64,000 nucleotides of DNA from Parietaria judaica (taxonomy: Eukaryota > Streptophyta > Magnoliopsida > Rosales > Urticaceae), in contig OX940866.1 of NCBI GenBank assembly GCA_954871525.1, positions 37,522,521 through 37,586,520 of the forward strand, given 5' to 3'. Position numbers and translations under genes: made by a program. Below the pieces are notes generated by a model. That model made no database searches. It worked only from the letters and a program-made list of their open reading frames with translations, and had not been told where the DNA came from. This document shows, piece by piece, positions 11,397-25,005 of the stretch. Position 1 is the first letter of the stretch. Each line of letters opens with the position of its first letter.

Positions 11397-12757
11397 TTTA
11401 ATATAACAAGAGTTCTCATGAAAAAATATGCAAGGATTAAATTGTTAACGAGAAATGCCATAGGAAATGCTATAGCATTTCCTATAGCATTTCTTTATTT
11501 TACAATTTTTACAACCTTAAATTTCGAACCAATTGAAAAAATAATGATTTTAGGGCTTATACATTGGAATTTAAATATAACAAGAGTTCTCATGCAAAAA
11601 TATGCAAGGATAAAATTGTTGACGAGAAATGCCATAGGAAATGCTATAGCATTTCCTATAGCATTTCTTTATTTTACATTTTTTACAACCTTAAATTTCG
11701 AACCAATTGAAAAAATAATGATTTTAGGGCTTATACATTGGAATTTGAATATTACAAGCGTTCTCATGCAAAAATATGCAAGGATTAAATTGTTGACGAG
11801 AAATGCCATAGGAAATGTTATAGCATTTCCTATAGAATTTCATTATTTTACATTTTTTACAACCTTAAATTTCGAACCAATTGAAAAAATAATGATTTTA
11901 GGGCTTATACATTGGAATTTGAATATAACAAGAGTTCTCATGAAAAAATATGCAAGGATTAAATTGTTGACGAGAAATGCCATAGGAAATGTTATAGCAT
12001 TTCCTATAGAATTTCATTATTTTACATTTTTTACAACCTTAAATTTCGAACCAATTGAAAAAATAATGATTTTAGGGCTTATACATTGAAATTTGAATAT
12101 AACAAGAGTTCTCATGAAAAAATATGCAAGGATTAAATTGTTGACGAGAAATGCCATAGGAAATGCTAGCATTTCCTATAGAATTTCTTTATTTTACATT
12201 TTTTACAACCTTAAATTTCGAACCAATTGAAAAAATAATGATTTTAGGGCTTATACATTGGAATTTGAATATAACAAGAGTTCTCATGAAAAAATATGCA
12301 AGGATTAAATTGTTGACGAGAAATGCCATAGGAAATGTTATAGCATTTCCTATAGAATTTCATTATTTTACATTTTTTACAACCTTAAATTTCGAACCAA
12401 TTGAAAAAATAATGATTTTAGGGCTTATACATTGAAATTTGAATATTACAAGCGTTCTCATGCAAAAATATGCAAGGATTAAATTGTTGACGAGAAATGC
12501 CATAGGAAATGCTAGCATTTCCTATAGAATTTCTTTATTTTACATTTTTTACAACCTTAAATTTCGAACCAATTGAAAAAATAATGATTTTAGGGCTTAT
12601 ACATTGGAATTTGAATATAACAAGAGTTCTCATGAAAAAATATGCAAGGATTAAATTGTTGACGAGAAATGCCATAGGAAATGTTATAGCATTTCCTATA
12701 GAATTTCATTATTTTACATTTTTTACAACCTTAAATTTCGAACCAATTGAAAAAATA

Positions 12758-12926
12758 ATGATTTTAGGGCTTATAGATTGAAATTTGAATATAACAAGAG
12801 TTCTCATGAAAAAATACGCAAGGATTAAATGGTTGACGAGAAATGCCATAGGAAATAGCATTTCCTATGGCATTTCTTTATTTTACATTTTTTACAACCT
12901 TAAATTTCGAACCAATTGAAAAAATA
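12758..12926 (+). repeat. 169-bp monomer with 5-bp deletion at the dyad centre
   Basis: GGAAATAGCATTTCCTATGGC is present where other monomers have GGAAATGCTATAGCATTTCC. Five bases are lost from the centre of the inverted repeat. The TATGGC variant is also present at 17.65 kb beside the truncated junction monomer and at 28.25 kb. Confidence 0.85.
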
Positions 12927-15692
12927 ATGATTTTAGGGCTTATACATTGGAATTTGAATATTACAAGCGTTCTCATGCAAAAATATGCAAGGATTAAATT
13001 GTTGACGAGAAATGCCATAGGAAATGCTAGCATTTCCTATAGAATTTCTTTATTTTACATTTTTTACAACCTTAAATTTCGAACCAATTGAAAAAATAAT
13101 GATTTTAGGGCTTATACATTGGAATTTGAATATAACAAGAGTTCTCATGAAAAAATATGCAAGGATTAAATTGTTGACAAGAAATGCCATAGGAAATGTT
13201 ATAGCATTTCCTATAGAATTTCATTATTTTACATTTTTTACAACCTTAAATTTCGAACCAATTGAAAAAATAATGATTTTAGGGCTTATACATTAAAATT
13301 TGAATATAACAAGAGTTCTCATGAAAAAATATGCAAGGATTAAATTGTTGACGAGAAATGCCATAGGAAATGTTATAGCATTTCCTATAGAATTTCATTA
13401 TTTTACATTTTTTACAACCTTAAATTTCGAACCAATTGAAAAAATAATGATTTTAGGGCTAATACATTGAAATTTGAATATAACAAGAGTTCTCATGAAA
13501 AAATACGCAAGGATTAAATGGTTGACGAGAAATGCCATAGGAAATGCTAGCATTTCCTATAGAATTTCTTTATTTTACATTTTTTACAACCTTAAATTTC
13601 GAACCAATTGAAAAAATAATGATTTTAGGGCTTATACGTTGGAATTTGAATATTACAAGCGTTCTCATGCAAAAATATGCAAGGATTAAATTGTTGACGA
13701 GAAATGCCATAGGAAATGCTAGCATTTCCTATAGAATTTCTTTATTTTACATTTTTTACAACCTTAAATTTCGAACCAATTGAAAAAATAATGATTTTAG
13801 GGCTTATACATTGGAATTTGAATATAACAAGAGTTCTCATGAAAAAATATTCAAGGATTAAATTGTTGACGAGAAATGCCATAGGAAATGTTATAGCATT
13901 TCCTATAGAATTTCATTATTTTACATTTTTTACAACCTTAAATTTCGAACCAATTGAAAAAATAATGATTTTAGGGCTTATACATTGAAATTTGAATATA
14001 ACAAGAGTTCTCATGAAAAAATACGCAAGGATTAAATGGTTGACGAGAAATGCCATAGGAAATGCTATAGCATTTCCTATAGCATTTCTTTATTTTACAT
14101 TTTTTACAACCTTAAATTTCGAACCAATTGAAAAAATAATGATTTTAGGGCTTATACATTGGAATTTGAATATTACAAGCGTTCTCATGCAAAAATATGC
14201 AAGGATTAAATTGTTGACGAGAAATGCCATAGGAAATGCTAGCATTTCCTATAGAATTTCTTTATTTTACATTTTTTACAACCTTAAATTTTGAACCAAT
14301 TGAAAAAATAATGATTTTAGGGCTTATACATTGGAATTTGAATATAACAAGAGTTCTCATGAAAAAATATGCAAGGATTAAATTGTTGACGAGAAATGCC
14401 ATAGGAAATGTTATAGCATTTCCTATAGAATTTCATTATTTTACATTTTTTACAACCTTAAATTTCGAACCAATTGAAAAAATAATGATTTTAGGGCTAA
14501 TACATTGAAATTTGAATATAACAAGAGTTCTCATGAAAAAATACGCAAGGATTAAATGGTTGACGAGAAATGCCATAGGAAATGCTAGCATTTCCTATAG
14601 AATTTCTTTATTTTACATTTTTTACAACCTTAAATTTCGAACCAATTGAAAAAATAATGATTTTAGGGCTTATACATTGGAATTTGAATATTACAAGCGT
14701 TCTCATGCAAAAATATGCAAGGATTAAATTGTTGACGAGAAATGCCAAAGGAAATGCTAGCATTTCCTATAGAATTTCTTTATTTTACATTTTTTACAAC
14801 CTTAAATTTCGAACCAATTGAAAAAATAATGATTTTAGGGCTTATACATTGGAATTTGAATATAACAAGAGTTCTCATGAAAAAATATGCAAGGATTAAA
14901 TTGTTGACGAGAAATGCCATAGGAAATGTTATAGCATTTCCTATAGAATTTCATTATTTTACATTTTTTACAACCTTAAATTTCGAACCAATTGAAAAAA
15001 TAATGATTTTAGGGCTTATACATTGAAATTTGAATATAACAAGAGTTCTCATGAAAAAATACGCAAGGATTAAATGGTTGACGAGAAATGCCATAGGAAA
15101 TGCTAGCATTTCCTATAGCATTTCTTTATTTTACATTTTTTACAACCTTAAATTTCGAACCAATTGAAAAATTAATGATTTTAGGGCTTATACATTGGAA
15201 TTTGAATATTACAAGCGTTCTCATGCAAAAATATGCAAGGATTAAATTGTTGACGAGAAATGCCATAGGAAATGCTAGCATTTCCTATAGAATTTCTTTA
15301 TTTTACATTTTTTACAACCTTAAATTTCGAACCAATTGAAAAAATAATGATTTTAGGGCTTATACATTGGAATTTGAATATAACAAGAGTTCTCATGAAA
15401 AAATATAAAAGGATTAAATTGTTGACGAGAAATGCCATAGGAAATGTTATAGCATTTCCTATAGAATTTCATTATTTTACATTTTTTACAACCTTAAATT
15501 TCGAACCAATTGAAAAAATAATGATTTTAGGGCTTATACATTGAAATTTGAATATAACAAGAGTTCTCATGCAAAAATATGCAAGGATTAAATTGTTGAT
15601 GAGAAATGCCATAGGAAATGCTAGCATTTCCTATAGAATTTCTTTATTTTACATTTTTTACAACCTTAAATTTCGAACCAATTGAAAAAATA

Positions 15693-16040
15693 ATTATTTT
15701 AGGGCTTATACATTGGAATTAGAATATAACAAGAGTTCTCATGCAAAAATATGCAAGGATTAAATTGTTAACGAGAAATGCCATAGGAAATGCTATAGCA
15801 TTTCCAATAGCATTTCTTTATTTTACATTTTTTACAACCTTAAATTTTGAACCAATTGAAAAAATAATTATTTTAGGGCTTATACATTGGAATTAGAATA
15901 TAACAAGAGTTCTCATGCAAAAATATGCAAGGATTAAATTGTTAACGAGAAATGCCATAGGAAATGCTATAGCATTTCCAATAGCATTTCTTTATTTTAC
16001 ATTTTTTACAACCTTAAATTTTGAACCAATTGAAAAAATA
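15693..16040 (+). repeat. Perfect tandem duplication of one variant monomer
   Basis: The monomers at 15693-15866 and 15867-16040 share private changes not seen together elsewhere: ATTATTTTAGGG start, GGAATTAGAAT, TTGTTAACG, and TTTCCAATAGC in the dyad. They read as identical over 174 bp. GGAATTAGAAT alone recurs at about 17272 and 38793 with the normal TTTCCTATAGC dyad. Confidence 0.9.
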
Positions 16041-17596
16041 ATGATTTTAGGGCTTATACATTGGAATTTGAATATAACAAGAGTTCTCATGAAAAAATAC
16101 GCAAGGATTAAATGGTTGACGAGAAATGCCATAGGAAATGCTAGCATTTCCTATAGCATTTCTTTATTTTACATTTTTTACAACCTTAAATTTCGAACCA
16201 ATTGAAAAATTAATGATTTTAGGGCTTATACATTGGAATTTGAATATTACAAGCGTTCTCATGCAAAAATATGCAAGGATTAAATTGTTGACGAGAAATG
16301 CCATAGGAAATGCTAGCATTTCCTATAGAATTTCTTTATTTTACATTTTTTACAACCTTAAATTTCGAACCAATTGAAAAAATAATGATTTTAGGGCTTA
16401 TACATTGGAATTTGAATATAACAAGAGTTCTCATGAAAAAATATGCAAGGATTAAATTGTTGACGAGAAATGCCATAGGAAATGTTATAGCATTTCCTAT
16501 AGAATTTCATTATTTTACATTTTTTACAACCTTAAATTTCGAACCAATTGAAAAAATAATGATTTTAGGGCTTATACATTGAAATTTGAATATAACAAGA
16601 GTTCTCATGAAAAAATACGCAAGGATTAAATGGTTGACGAGAAATGCCATAGGAAATGCTAGCATTTCCTATAGCATTTCTTTATTTTACATTTTTTACA
16701 ACCTTAAATTTCGAACCAATTGAAAAATTAATGATTTTAGGGCTTATACATTGGAATTTGAATATTACAAGAGTTCTCATGCAAAAATATGCAAGGATTA
16801 AATTGTTGACGAGAAATGCCATAGGAAATGCTAGCATTTCCTATAGAATTTCTTTATTTTACATTTTTTACAACCTTAAATTTCGAACCAATTGAAAAAA
16901 TAATGATTTTAGGGCTTATACATTGGAATTTGAATATAACAAGAGTTCTCATGAAAAAATATAAAAGGATTAAATTGTTGACGAGAAATGCCATAGGAAA
17001 TGTTATAGCATTTCCTATAGAATTTCATTATTTTACATTTTTTACAACCTTAAATTTCGAACCAATTGAAAAAATAATGATTTTAGGGCTTATACATTGA
17101 AATTTGAATATAACAAGAGTTCTCATGCAAAAATATGCAAGGATTAAATTGTTGACGAGAAATGCCATAGGAAATGCTAGCATTTCCTATAGAATTTCTT
17201 TATTTTACATTTTTTACAACCTTAAATTTCGAACCAATTGAAAAAATAATTATTTTAGGGCTTATACATTGGAATTAGAATATAACAAGAGTTCTCATGC
17301 AAAAATATGCAAGGATTAAATTGTTAACGAGAAATGCCATAGGAAATGCTATAGCATTTCCTATAGCATTTCTTTATTTTACATTTTTTACAACCTTAAA
17401 TTTTGAACCAATTGAAAAAATAATGATTTTAGGGCTTATACATTGGAATTTGAATATAACAAGAGTTCTCATGAAAAAATACGCAAGGATTAAATGGTTG
17501 ACGAGAAATGCCATAGGAAATGCTATAGCATTTCCTATAGCATTTCTTTATTTTACATTTTTTACAACCTTAAATTTCGAACCAATTGAAAAAATA

Positions 17597-17711
17597 ATGA
17601 TTTTAGGGCTTATACATTGGAATTTGAATATAACAAGAGTTAGCATTTCCTATGGCATTTCTTTATTTTACATTTTTTACAACCTTAAATTTTGAACCAA
17701 TTGAAAAAATA
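17597..17711 (+). repeat. 115-bp truncated monomer at the B1/A2 junction
   Basis: The text runs AACAAGAGTTAGCATTTCC, so the segment between GAGTT and the TAGCATTTCC of the dyad (57 bp relative to the 172-bp form) is missing. It is the only large internal deletion I found in about 370 monomers. It sits where S/E-type HORs give way to Q/KW/short-type HORs, so it may be the scar of the recombination that joined the two. Confidence 0.9.
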
Positions 17712-18836
17712 ATGATTTTAGGGCTTATACATTGGAATTTGAATATAACAAGAGTTCTCATGAAAAAATACGCAAGGATTAAATGGTTGACGAGAAATGC
17801 CATAGGAAATGCTATAGCATTTCCTATAGCATTTCTTTATTTTACATTTTTTACAACCTTAAATTTCGAACCAATTGAAAAAATAATGATTTTAGGGCTT
17901 ATACATTTGAATTTGAATATAACAAGAGTTCTCATGCAAAAATATGCAAAGATTAAATTGTTGACGAGAAATGCCATAGGAAATGCTAGAATTTCTTTAT
18001 TTTACAATTTTTACAACCTTAAATTTCGAACCAATTGAAAAAATAATGATTTTAGGGCTTATACATTGGAATTTGAATATAACAAGAGTTCTCATGCAAA
18101 AATATGCAAGGATTAAATTGTTGACGAGAAATGCCATAGGAAATGCTATAGCATTTCCTATAGCATTTCTTTATTTTACATTTTTTACAACCTTAAATTT
18201 CGAACCAATTGAAAAAATAATGATTTTAGGGCTTATACATTGGAATTTGTATATTACAAGCGTTCTCATGCAAAAATATGCAAGGATTAAATTGTTGACG
18301 AGAAATGCCATAGGAAATGCTAGCATTTCCTATAGAATTTCTTTATTTTACATTTTTTACAACCTTAAATTTCGAACCAATTGAAAAAATAATTATTTTA
18401 GGGCTTATACATTGGAATTTGAATATAACAAGAGTTCTCATGCAAAAATATGCAAGGATTAAATTGTTAACGAGAAATGCCATAGGAAATGCTATAGCAT
18501 TTCCTATAGCATTTCTTTATTTTACATTTTTTACAACCTTAAATTTTGAACCTATTGAAAAAATAATGATTTTAGGGCTTATACATTGGAATTTGAATAT
18601 AACAAGAGTTCTCATGAAAAAATACGCAAGGATTAAATGGTTGACGAGAAATGCCATAGGAAATGCTATAGCATTTCCTATAGCATTTCTTTATTTTACA
18701 TTTTTTACAACCTTAAATTTCGAACCAATTGAAAAAATAATTATTTTAGGGCTTATACATTGGAATTTGAATATAACAAGAGTTCTCATGCAAAAATATG
18801 CAAAGATTAAATTGTTGACGAGAAATGCCATAGGAA

Positions 18837-21800
18837 ATGCTAGCATTTCTTTATTTTACAATTTTTACAACCTTAAATTTCGAACCAATTGAAAAAATAA
18901 TGATTTTAGGGCTTATACATTGGAATTTGAATATAACAAGAGTTCTCATGCAAAAATATGCAAGGATTAAATTGTTGACGAGAAATGCCATAGGAAATGC
19001 TATAGCATTTCCTATAGCATTTCTTTATTTTACAATTTTTACAACCTTAAATTTTGAACCAACTGAAAAAATAATGATTTTAGGGCTTATACATTGGAAT
19101 TTGAATATAACAAGAGTTCTCATGCAAAAATATGCAAGGATTAAATTGTTGACGAGAAATGCCATAGGAAATGCATAGCATTTCCTATAGCATTTCTTTA
19201 TTTTACAATTTTTACAGCCTTAAATTTCGAACCAATTGAAAAAATAATGATTTTAGGGCTTATACATTGGAATTTGAATATAACAAGAGTTCTCATGCAA
19301 AAATATGCAAGGATTAAATTGTTGACGAGAAATGCCATAGGAAATGCTATAGCATTTCCTATAGCATTTCTTTATTTTACAATTTTTACAACCTTAAATT
19401 TCGAACCAATTGAAAAAATAATGATTTTAGGGCTTATACATTGGAATTTGAATATAACAAGAGTTCTCATGCAAAAATATGCAAGGATTAAATTGTTAAC
19501 GAGAAATGCCATAGGAAATGCTATAGCATTTCCTATAGCATTTCTTTATTTTACATTTTTTACAACCTTAAATTTTGAACCAATTGAAAAAATAATGATT
19601 TTAGGGCTTATACATTGGAATTTGAATATAACAAGAGTTCTCATGAAAAAATACGCAAGGATTAAATGGTTGACGAGAAATGCCATAGGAAATGCTATAG
19701 CATTTCCTATAGCATTTCTTTATTTTACATTTTTTACAACCTTAAATTTCGAACCAATTGAAAAAATAATGATTTTAGGGCTTATACATTGGAATTTGAA
19801 TATAACAAGAGTTCTCATGCAAAAATATGCAAAGATTAAATTGTTGACGAGAAATGCCATAGGAAATGCTAGCATTTCTTTATTTTACAATTTTTACAAC
19901 CTTAAATTTCGAACCAATTGAAAAAATAATGATTTTAGGGCTTATACATTGGAATTTGAATATAACAAGAGTTCTCATGCAAAAATATGCAAGGATTAAA
20001 TTGTTGACGAGAAATGCCATAGGAAATGCTATAGCATTTCCTATAGCATTTCTTTATTTTACAATTTTTACAACCTTAAATTTTGAACCAATTGAAAAAA
20101 TAATGATTTTAGGGCTTATACATTGGAATTTGAATATAACAAGAGTTCTCATGCAAAAATATGCAAGGATTAAATTGTTGACGAGAAATGCCATAGGAAA
20201 TGCTATAGCATTTCCTATAGCATTTCTTTATTTTACAATTTTTACAACCTTAAATTTCGAACCAATTGAAAAAATAATGATTTTAGGGCTTATACATTGG
20301 AATTTGAATATAACAAGAGTTCTCATGCAAAAATATGCAAGGATTAAATTGTTGACGAGAAATGCCATAGGAAATGCTATAGCATTTCCTATAGCATTTC
20401 TTTATTTTACATTTTTTACAACCTTAAATTTCGAACCAATTGAAAAAATAATTATTTTAGGGCTTATACATTGGAATTTGAATATAACAAGAGTTCTCAT
20501 GCAAAAATATGCAAGGATTAAATTGTTAACGAGAAATGCCATAGGAAATGCTATAGCATTTCCTATAGCATTTCTTTATTTTACATTTTTTACAACCTTA
20601 AATTTTGAACCTATTGAAAAAATAATGATTTTAGGGCTTATACATTGGAATTGGAATATAACAAGAGTTCTCATGAAAAAATACGCAAGGATTAAATGGT
20701 TGACGAGAAATGCCATAGGAAATGCTATAGCATTTCCTATAGCATTTCTTTATTTTACATTTTTTACAACCTTAAATTTCGAACCAATTGAAAAAATAAT
20801 TATTTTAGGGCTTATACATTGGAATTTGAATATAACAAGAGTTCTCATGCAAAAATATGCAAAGATTAAATTGTTGACGAGAAATGCCATAGGAAATGCT
20901 AGCATTTCTTTATTTTACAATTTTTACAACCTTAAATTTCGAACCAATTGAAAAAATAATGATTTTAGGGCTTATACATTGGAATTTGAATATAACAAGA
21001 GTTCTCATGCAAAAATATGCAAGGATTAAATTGTTGACGAGAAATGCCATAGGAAATGCTATAGCATTTCCTATAGCATTTCTTTATTTTACAATTTTTA
21101 CAACCTTAAATTTTGAACCAATTGAAAAAATAATGATTTTAGGGCTTATACATTGGAATTTGAATATAACAAGAGTTCTCATGCAAAAATATGCAAGGAT
21201 TAAATTGTTGACGAGAAATGCCATAGGAAATGCATAGCATTTCCTATAGCATTTCTTTATTTTACAATTTTTACAACCTTAAATTTCGAACCAATTGAAA
21301 AAATAATGATTTTAGGGCTTATACATTGGAATTTGAATATAACAAGAGTTCTCATGCAAAAATATGCAAGGATTAAATTGTTGACGAGAAATGCCATAGG
21401 AAATGCTATAGCATTTCCTATAGCATTTCTTTATTTTACAATTTTTACAACCTTAAATTTCGAACCAATTGAAAAAATAATGATTTTAGGGCTTATACAT
21501 TGGAATTTGAATATAACAAGAGTTCTCATGCAAAAATATGCAAGGATTAAATTGTTAACGAGAAATGCCATAGGAAATGCTATAGCATTTCCTATAGCAT
21601 TTCTTTATTTTACATTTTTTACAACCTTAAATTTTGAACCAATTGAAAAAATAATGATTTTAGGGCTTATACATTGGAATTTGAATATAACAAGAGTTCT
21701 CATGCAAAAATATGCAAGGATTAAATGGTTGACGAGAAATGCCATAGGAAATGCTATAGCATTTCCTATAGCATTTCTTTATTTTACAATTTTTACAACC

Positions 21801-22954
21801 TTAAATTTTGAACCAATTGAAAAAATAATGATTTTAGGGCTTATACATTGGAATTTGAATATAACAAGAGTTCTCATGCAAAAATATGCAAAGATTAAAT
21901 TGTTGACGAGAAATGCCATAGGAAATGCTAGCATTTCTTTATTTTACAATTTTTACAACCTTAAATTTCGAACCAATTGAAAAAATAATGATTTTAGGGC
22001 TTATACATTGGAATTTGAATATAACAAGAGTTCTCATGCAAAAATATGCAAGGATTAAATTGTTGACGAGAAATGCCATAGGAAATGCTATAGCATTTCC
22101 TATAGCATTTCTTTATTTTACAATTTTTACAACCTTAAATTTTGAACCAATTGAAAAAATAATGATTTTAGGGCTTATACATTGGAATTTGAATATAACA
22201 AGAGTTCTCATGCAAAAATATGCAAGGATTAAATTGTTGACGAGAAATGCCATAGGAAATGCTATAGCATTTCCTATAGCATTTCTTTATTTTACAATTT
22301 TTACAACCTTAAATTTCGAACCAATTGAAAAAATAATGATTTTAGGGCTTATACATTGGAATTTGAATATAACAAGAGTTCTCATGCAAAAATATGCAAG
22401 GATTAAATTGTTGACGAGAAATGCCATAGGAAATGCTATAGCATTTCCTATAGCATTTCTTTATTTTACAATTTTTACAACCTTAAATTTCGAACCAATT
22501 GAAAAAATAATGATTTTAGGGCTTATACATTGGAATTTGAATATAACAAGAGTTCTCATGCAAAAATATGCAAGGATTAAATTGTTAACGAGAAATGCCA
22601 TAGGAAATGCTATAGCATTTCCTATAGCATTTCTTTATTTTACATTTTTTACAACCTTAAATTTTGAACCAATTGAAAAAATAATGATTTTAGGGCTTAT
22701 ACATTGGAATTTGAATATAACAAGAGTTCTCATGAAAAAATACGCAAGGATTAAATGGTTGACGAGAAATGCCATAGGAAATGCTATAGCATTTCCTATA
22801 GCATTTCTTTATTTTACATTTTTTACAACCTTAAATTTCGAACCAATTGAAAAAATAATGATTTTAGGGCTTATACATTGGAATTTGAATATAACAAGAG
22901 TTCTCATGCAAAAATATGCAAAGATTAAATTGTTGACGAGAAATGCCATAGGAA
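18837..22954 (+). repeat. Four tandem 6-mer HORs with an alternating 12-mer super-period
   Basis: Units start at 18837, 19866, 20896 and 21925, with lengths 1029, 1030, 1029 and 1030 bp. Each is four Q-type monomers, one KW and one short 160-bp monomer, apart from one Q-for-KW-like change (ATGCAAAAATATGC with AAATGG) near 21.7 kb. The 1029-bp copies carry a 173-bp monomer with AAATGCATAGC (near 19175 and 21234), one T lost at the dyad centre. Units 1 and 3 and units 2 and 4 therefore pair up, giving a 2059-bp second-order repeat. Confidence 0.9.
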
Positions 22955-24332
22955 ATGCTAGCATTTCTTTATTTTACAATTTTTACAACCTTAAATTTCG
23001 AACCAATTGAAAAAATAATGATTTTAGGGCTTATACATTGGAATTTGAATATAACAAGAGTTCTCATGCAAAAATATGCAAGGATTAAATTGTTGACGAG
23101 AAATGCCATAGGAAATGCTATAGCATTTCCTATTGCATTTCTTTATTTTACAATTTTTACAACCTTAAATTTTGAACCAATTGAAAAAATAATGATTTTA
23201 GGGCTTATACATTGGAATTTGAATATAACAAGAGTTCTCATGCAAAAATATGCAAGGATTAAATTGTTGACGAGAAATGCCATAGGAAATGCTATAGCAT
23301 TTGCTATAGCATTTCTTTATTTTACAATTTTTACAACCTTAAATTTCGAACCAATTGAAAAAATAATGATTTTAGGGTTTATACATTGGAATTTGAATAT
23401 AACAAGAGTTCTCATGCAAAAATATGCAAGGATTAAATTGTTGACGAGAAATGCCATAGGAAATGCTATAGCATTTCCTATAGCATTTCTTTATTTTACA
23501 ATTTTTACAACCTTAAATTTCGAACCAATTGAAAAAATAATGATTTTAGGGCTTATACATTGGAATTTGAATATAACAAGAGTTCTCATGCAAAAATATG
23601 CAAGGATTAAATTGTTAACGAGAAATGCCATAGGAAATGCTATAGCATTTCCTATAGCATTTCTTTATTTTACATTTTTTACAACCTTAAATTTTGAACC
23701 AATTGAAAAAATAATGATTTTAGGGCTTATACATTGGAATTTGAATATAACAAGAGTTCTCATGAAAAAATACGCAAGGATTAAATGGTTGACGAGAAAT
23801 GCCATAGGAAATGCTATAGCATTTCCTATAGCATTTCTTTATTTTACAATTTTTACAACCTTAAATTTCGAACCAATTGAAAAAATAATGATTTTAGGGC
23901 TTATACATTGGAATTTGAATATAACAAGAGTTCTCATGCAAAAATATGCAAGGATTAAATTGTTAACGAGAAATGCCATAGGAAATGCTATAGCATTTCC
24001 TATAGCATTTCTTTATTTTACATTTTTTACAACCTTAAATTTTGAACCAATTGAAAAAATAATGATTTTAGGGCTTATACATTGGAATTTGAATATAACA
24101 AGAGTTCTCATGAAAAAATACGCAAGGATTAAATGGTTGACGAGAAATGCCATAGGAAATGCTATAGCATTTCCTATAGCATTTCTTTATTTTACATTTT
24201 TTACAACCTTAAATTTCGAACCAATTGAAAAAATAATGATTTTAGGGCTTATACATTGGAATTTGAATATAACAAGAGTTCTCATGCAAAAATATGCAAA
24301 GATTAAATTGTTGACGAGAAATGCCATAGGAA
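22955..24332 (+). repeat. 8-mer HOR (1378 bp), copy 1
   Basis: Length is 7x174+160. Compared with the 6-mer, an extra Q+KW pair is inserted before the terminal KW/short pair. Private variants CCTATTGCATTTC (about 23133) and GCATTTGCTATAGC (about 23302) recur in the copy at 33222. The longest open frame of the window (503 codons) starts here; it reads on past the usual TGA because CCAATTGAAAAA is CCAATTGTAAAA at 24388. Confidence 0.9.
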
Positions 24333-24466
24333 ATGCTAGCATTTCTTTATTTTACAATTTTTACAACCTTAAATTTCGAACCAATTGTAAAAATAATGAT
24401 TTTAGGGCTTATACATTGGAATTTGAATATAACAAGAGTTCTCATGCAAAAATATGCAAGGATTAA
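22955..24466 (+). other. Longest latent open frame (503 codons), not called as a gene
   Basis: The open frame exists because the 174-bp monomer is 58 stop-free codons. Its product would be a 58-residue repeat with a hydrophobic middle (AIAFPIAFLYFTIFTTLNF) and a basic stretch (KYARIK). It has no unique 5' or 3' sequence, starts inside a dyad at an arbitrary ATG, and overlaps the neighbouring shifted frames by about 56 bp at each short monomer. Frame is lost at every 160- and 172-bp monomer and at TGG-to-TGA changes in the B blocks. I see no known protein family. A transcribed satellite RNA with incidental translation cannot be excluded. Confidence 0.8.
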
Positions 24467-24569
24467 ATTGTTGACGAGAAATGCCATAGGAAATGCTATA
24501 GCATTTCCTATTGCATTTCTTTATTTTACAATTTTTACAACCTTAAATTTTGAACCAATTGAAAAAATA

Positions 24570-24734
24570 ATGATTTTAGGGCTTATACATTGGAATTTGA
24601 ATATAACAAGAGTTCTCATGCCAAAATATGCAAGGATTAAATTGTTGACGAGAAATGCCATAGGAGCATTTCCTATAGCATTTCTTTATTTTACAATTTT
24701 TACAACCTTAAATTTCGAACCAATTGAAAAAATA
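24570..24734 (+). repeat. 165-bp monomer with 9-bp deletion in the left dyad arm
   Basis: The sequence CCATAGGAGCATTTCC replaces CCATAGGAAATGCTATAGC..., a loss of 9 bp from the inner left arm of the inverted repeat. The same lesion occurs near 25337, 26358, 27379, 28400 and 34931. Each copy lies in a 1021-bp HOR or, here, in a 673-bp 4-mer. It is a private marker of one HOR sublineage. Confidence 0.92.
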
Positions 24735-25005
24735 ATGATTTTAGGGCTTATACATTGGAATTTGAATATAACAAGAGTTCTCATGCAAAAATATGCAAGG
24801 ATTAAATTGTTGACGAGAAATGCCATAGGAAATGCTATAGCATTTCCTATAGCATTTCTTTATTTTACAATTTTTACAACCTTAAATTTCGAACCAATTG
24901 AAAAAATAATGATTTTAGGGCTTATACATTGGAATTTGAATATAACAAGAGTTCTCATGCAAAAATATGCAAAGATTAAATTGTTGACGAGAAATGCCAT
25001 AGGAA

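Larger units (their letters stand above)
4124..17711 (+). repeat. Block B1: S/E/KW-type higher-order repeats
   Basis: From 4124 the array changes composition. S monomers (ATTACAAGCG, 172 bp), E monomers (GAAATGTTATAGC with GAATTTCATT) and KW monomers dominate, and the 160-bp class disappears. Local periods are 2245 bp (6294 to 8539), 1205 bp (8987 to 10192), 346 bp (12163 to 12509, one S plus one 174), 518 and 1038 bp (15100, 16138, 16656). Many monomers carry TGA in place of TGG at monomer position 22-24, closing the otherwise open frame. The last E monomer ends near 17.1 kb; the final 600 bp is A-like and ends in a 115-bp truncated monomer. No gene is present. Confidence 0.88.
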
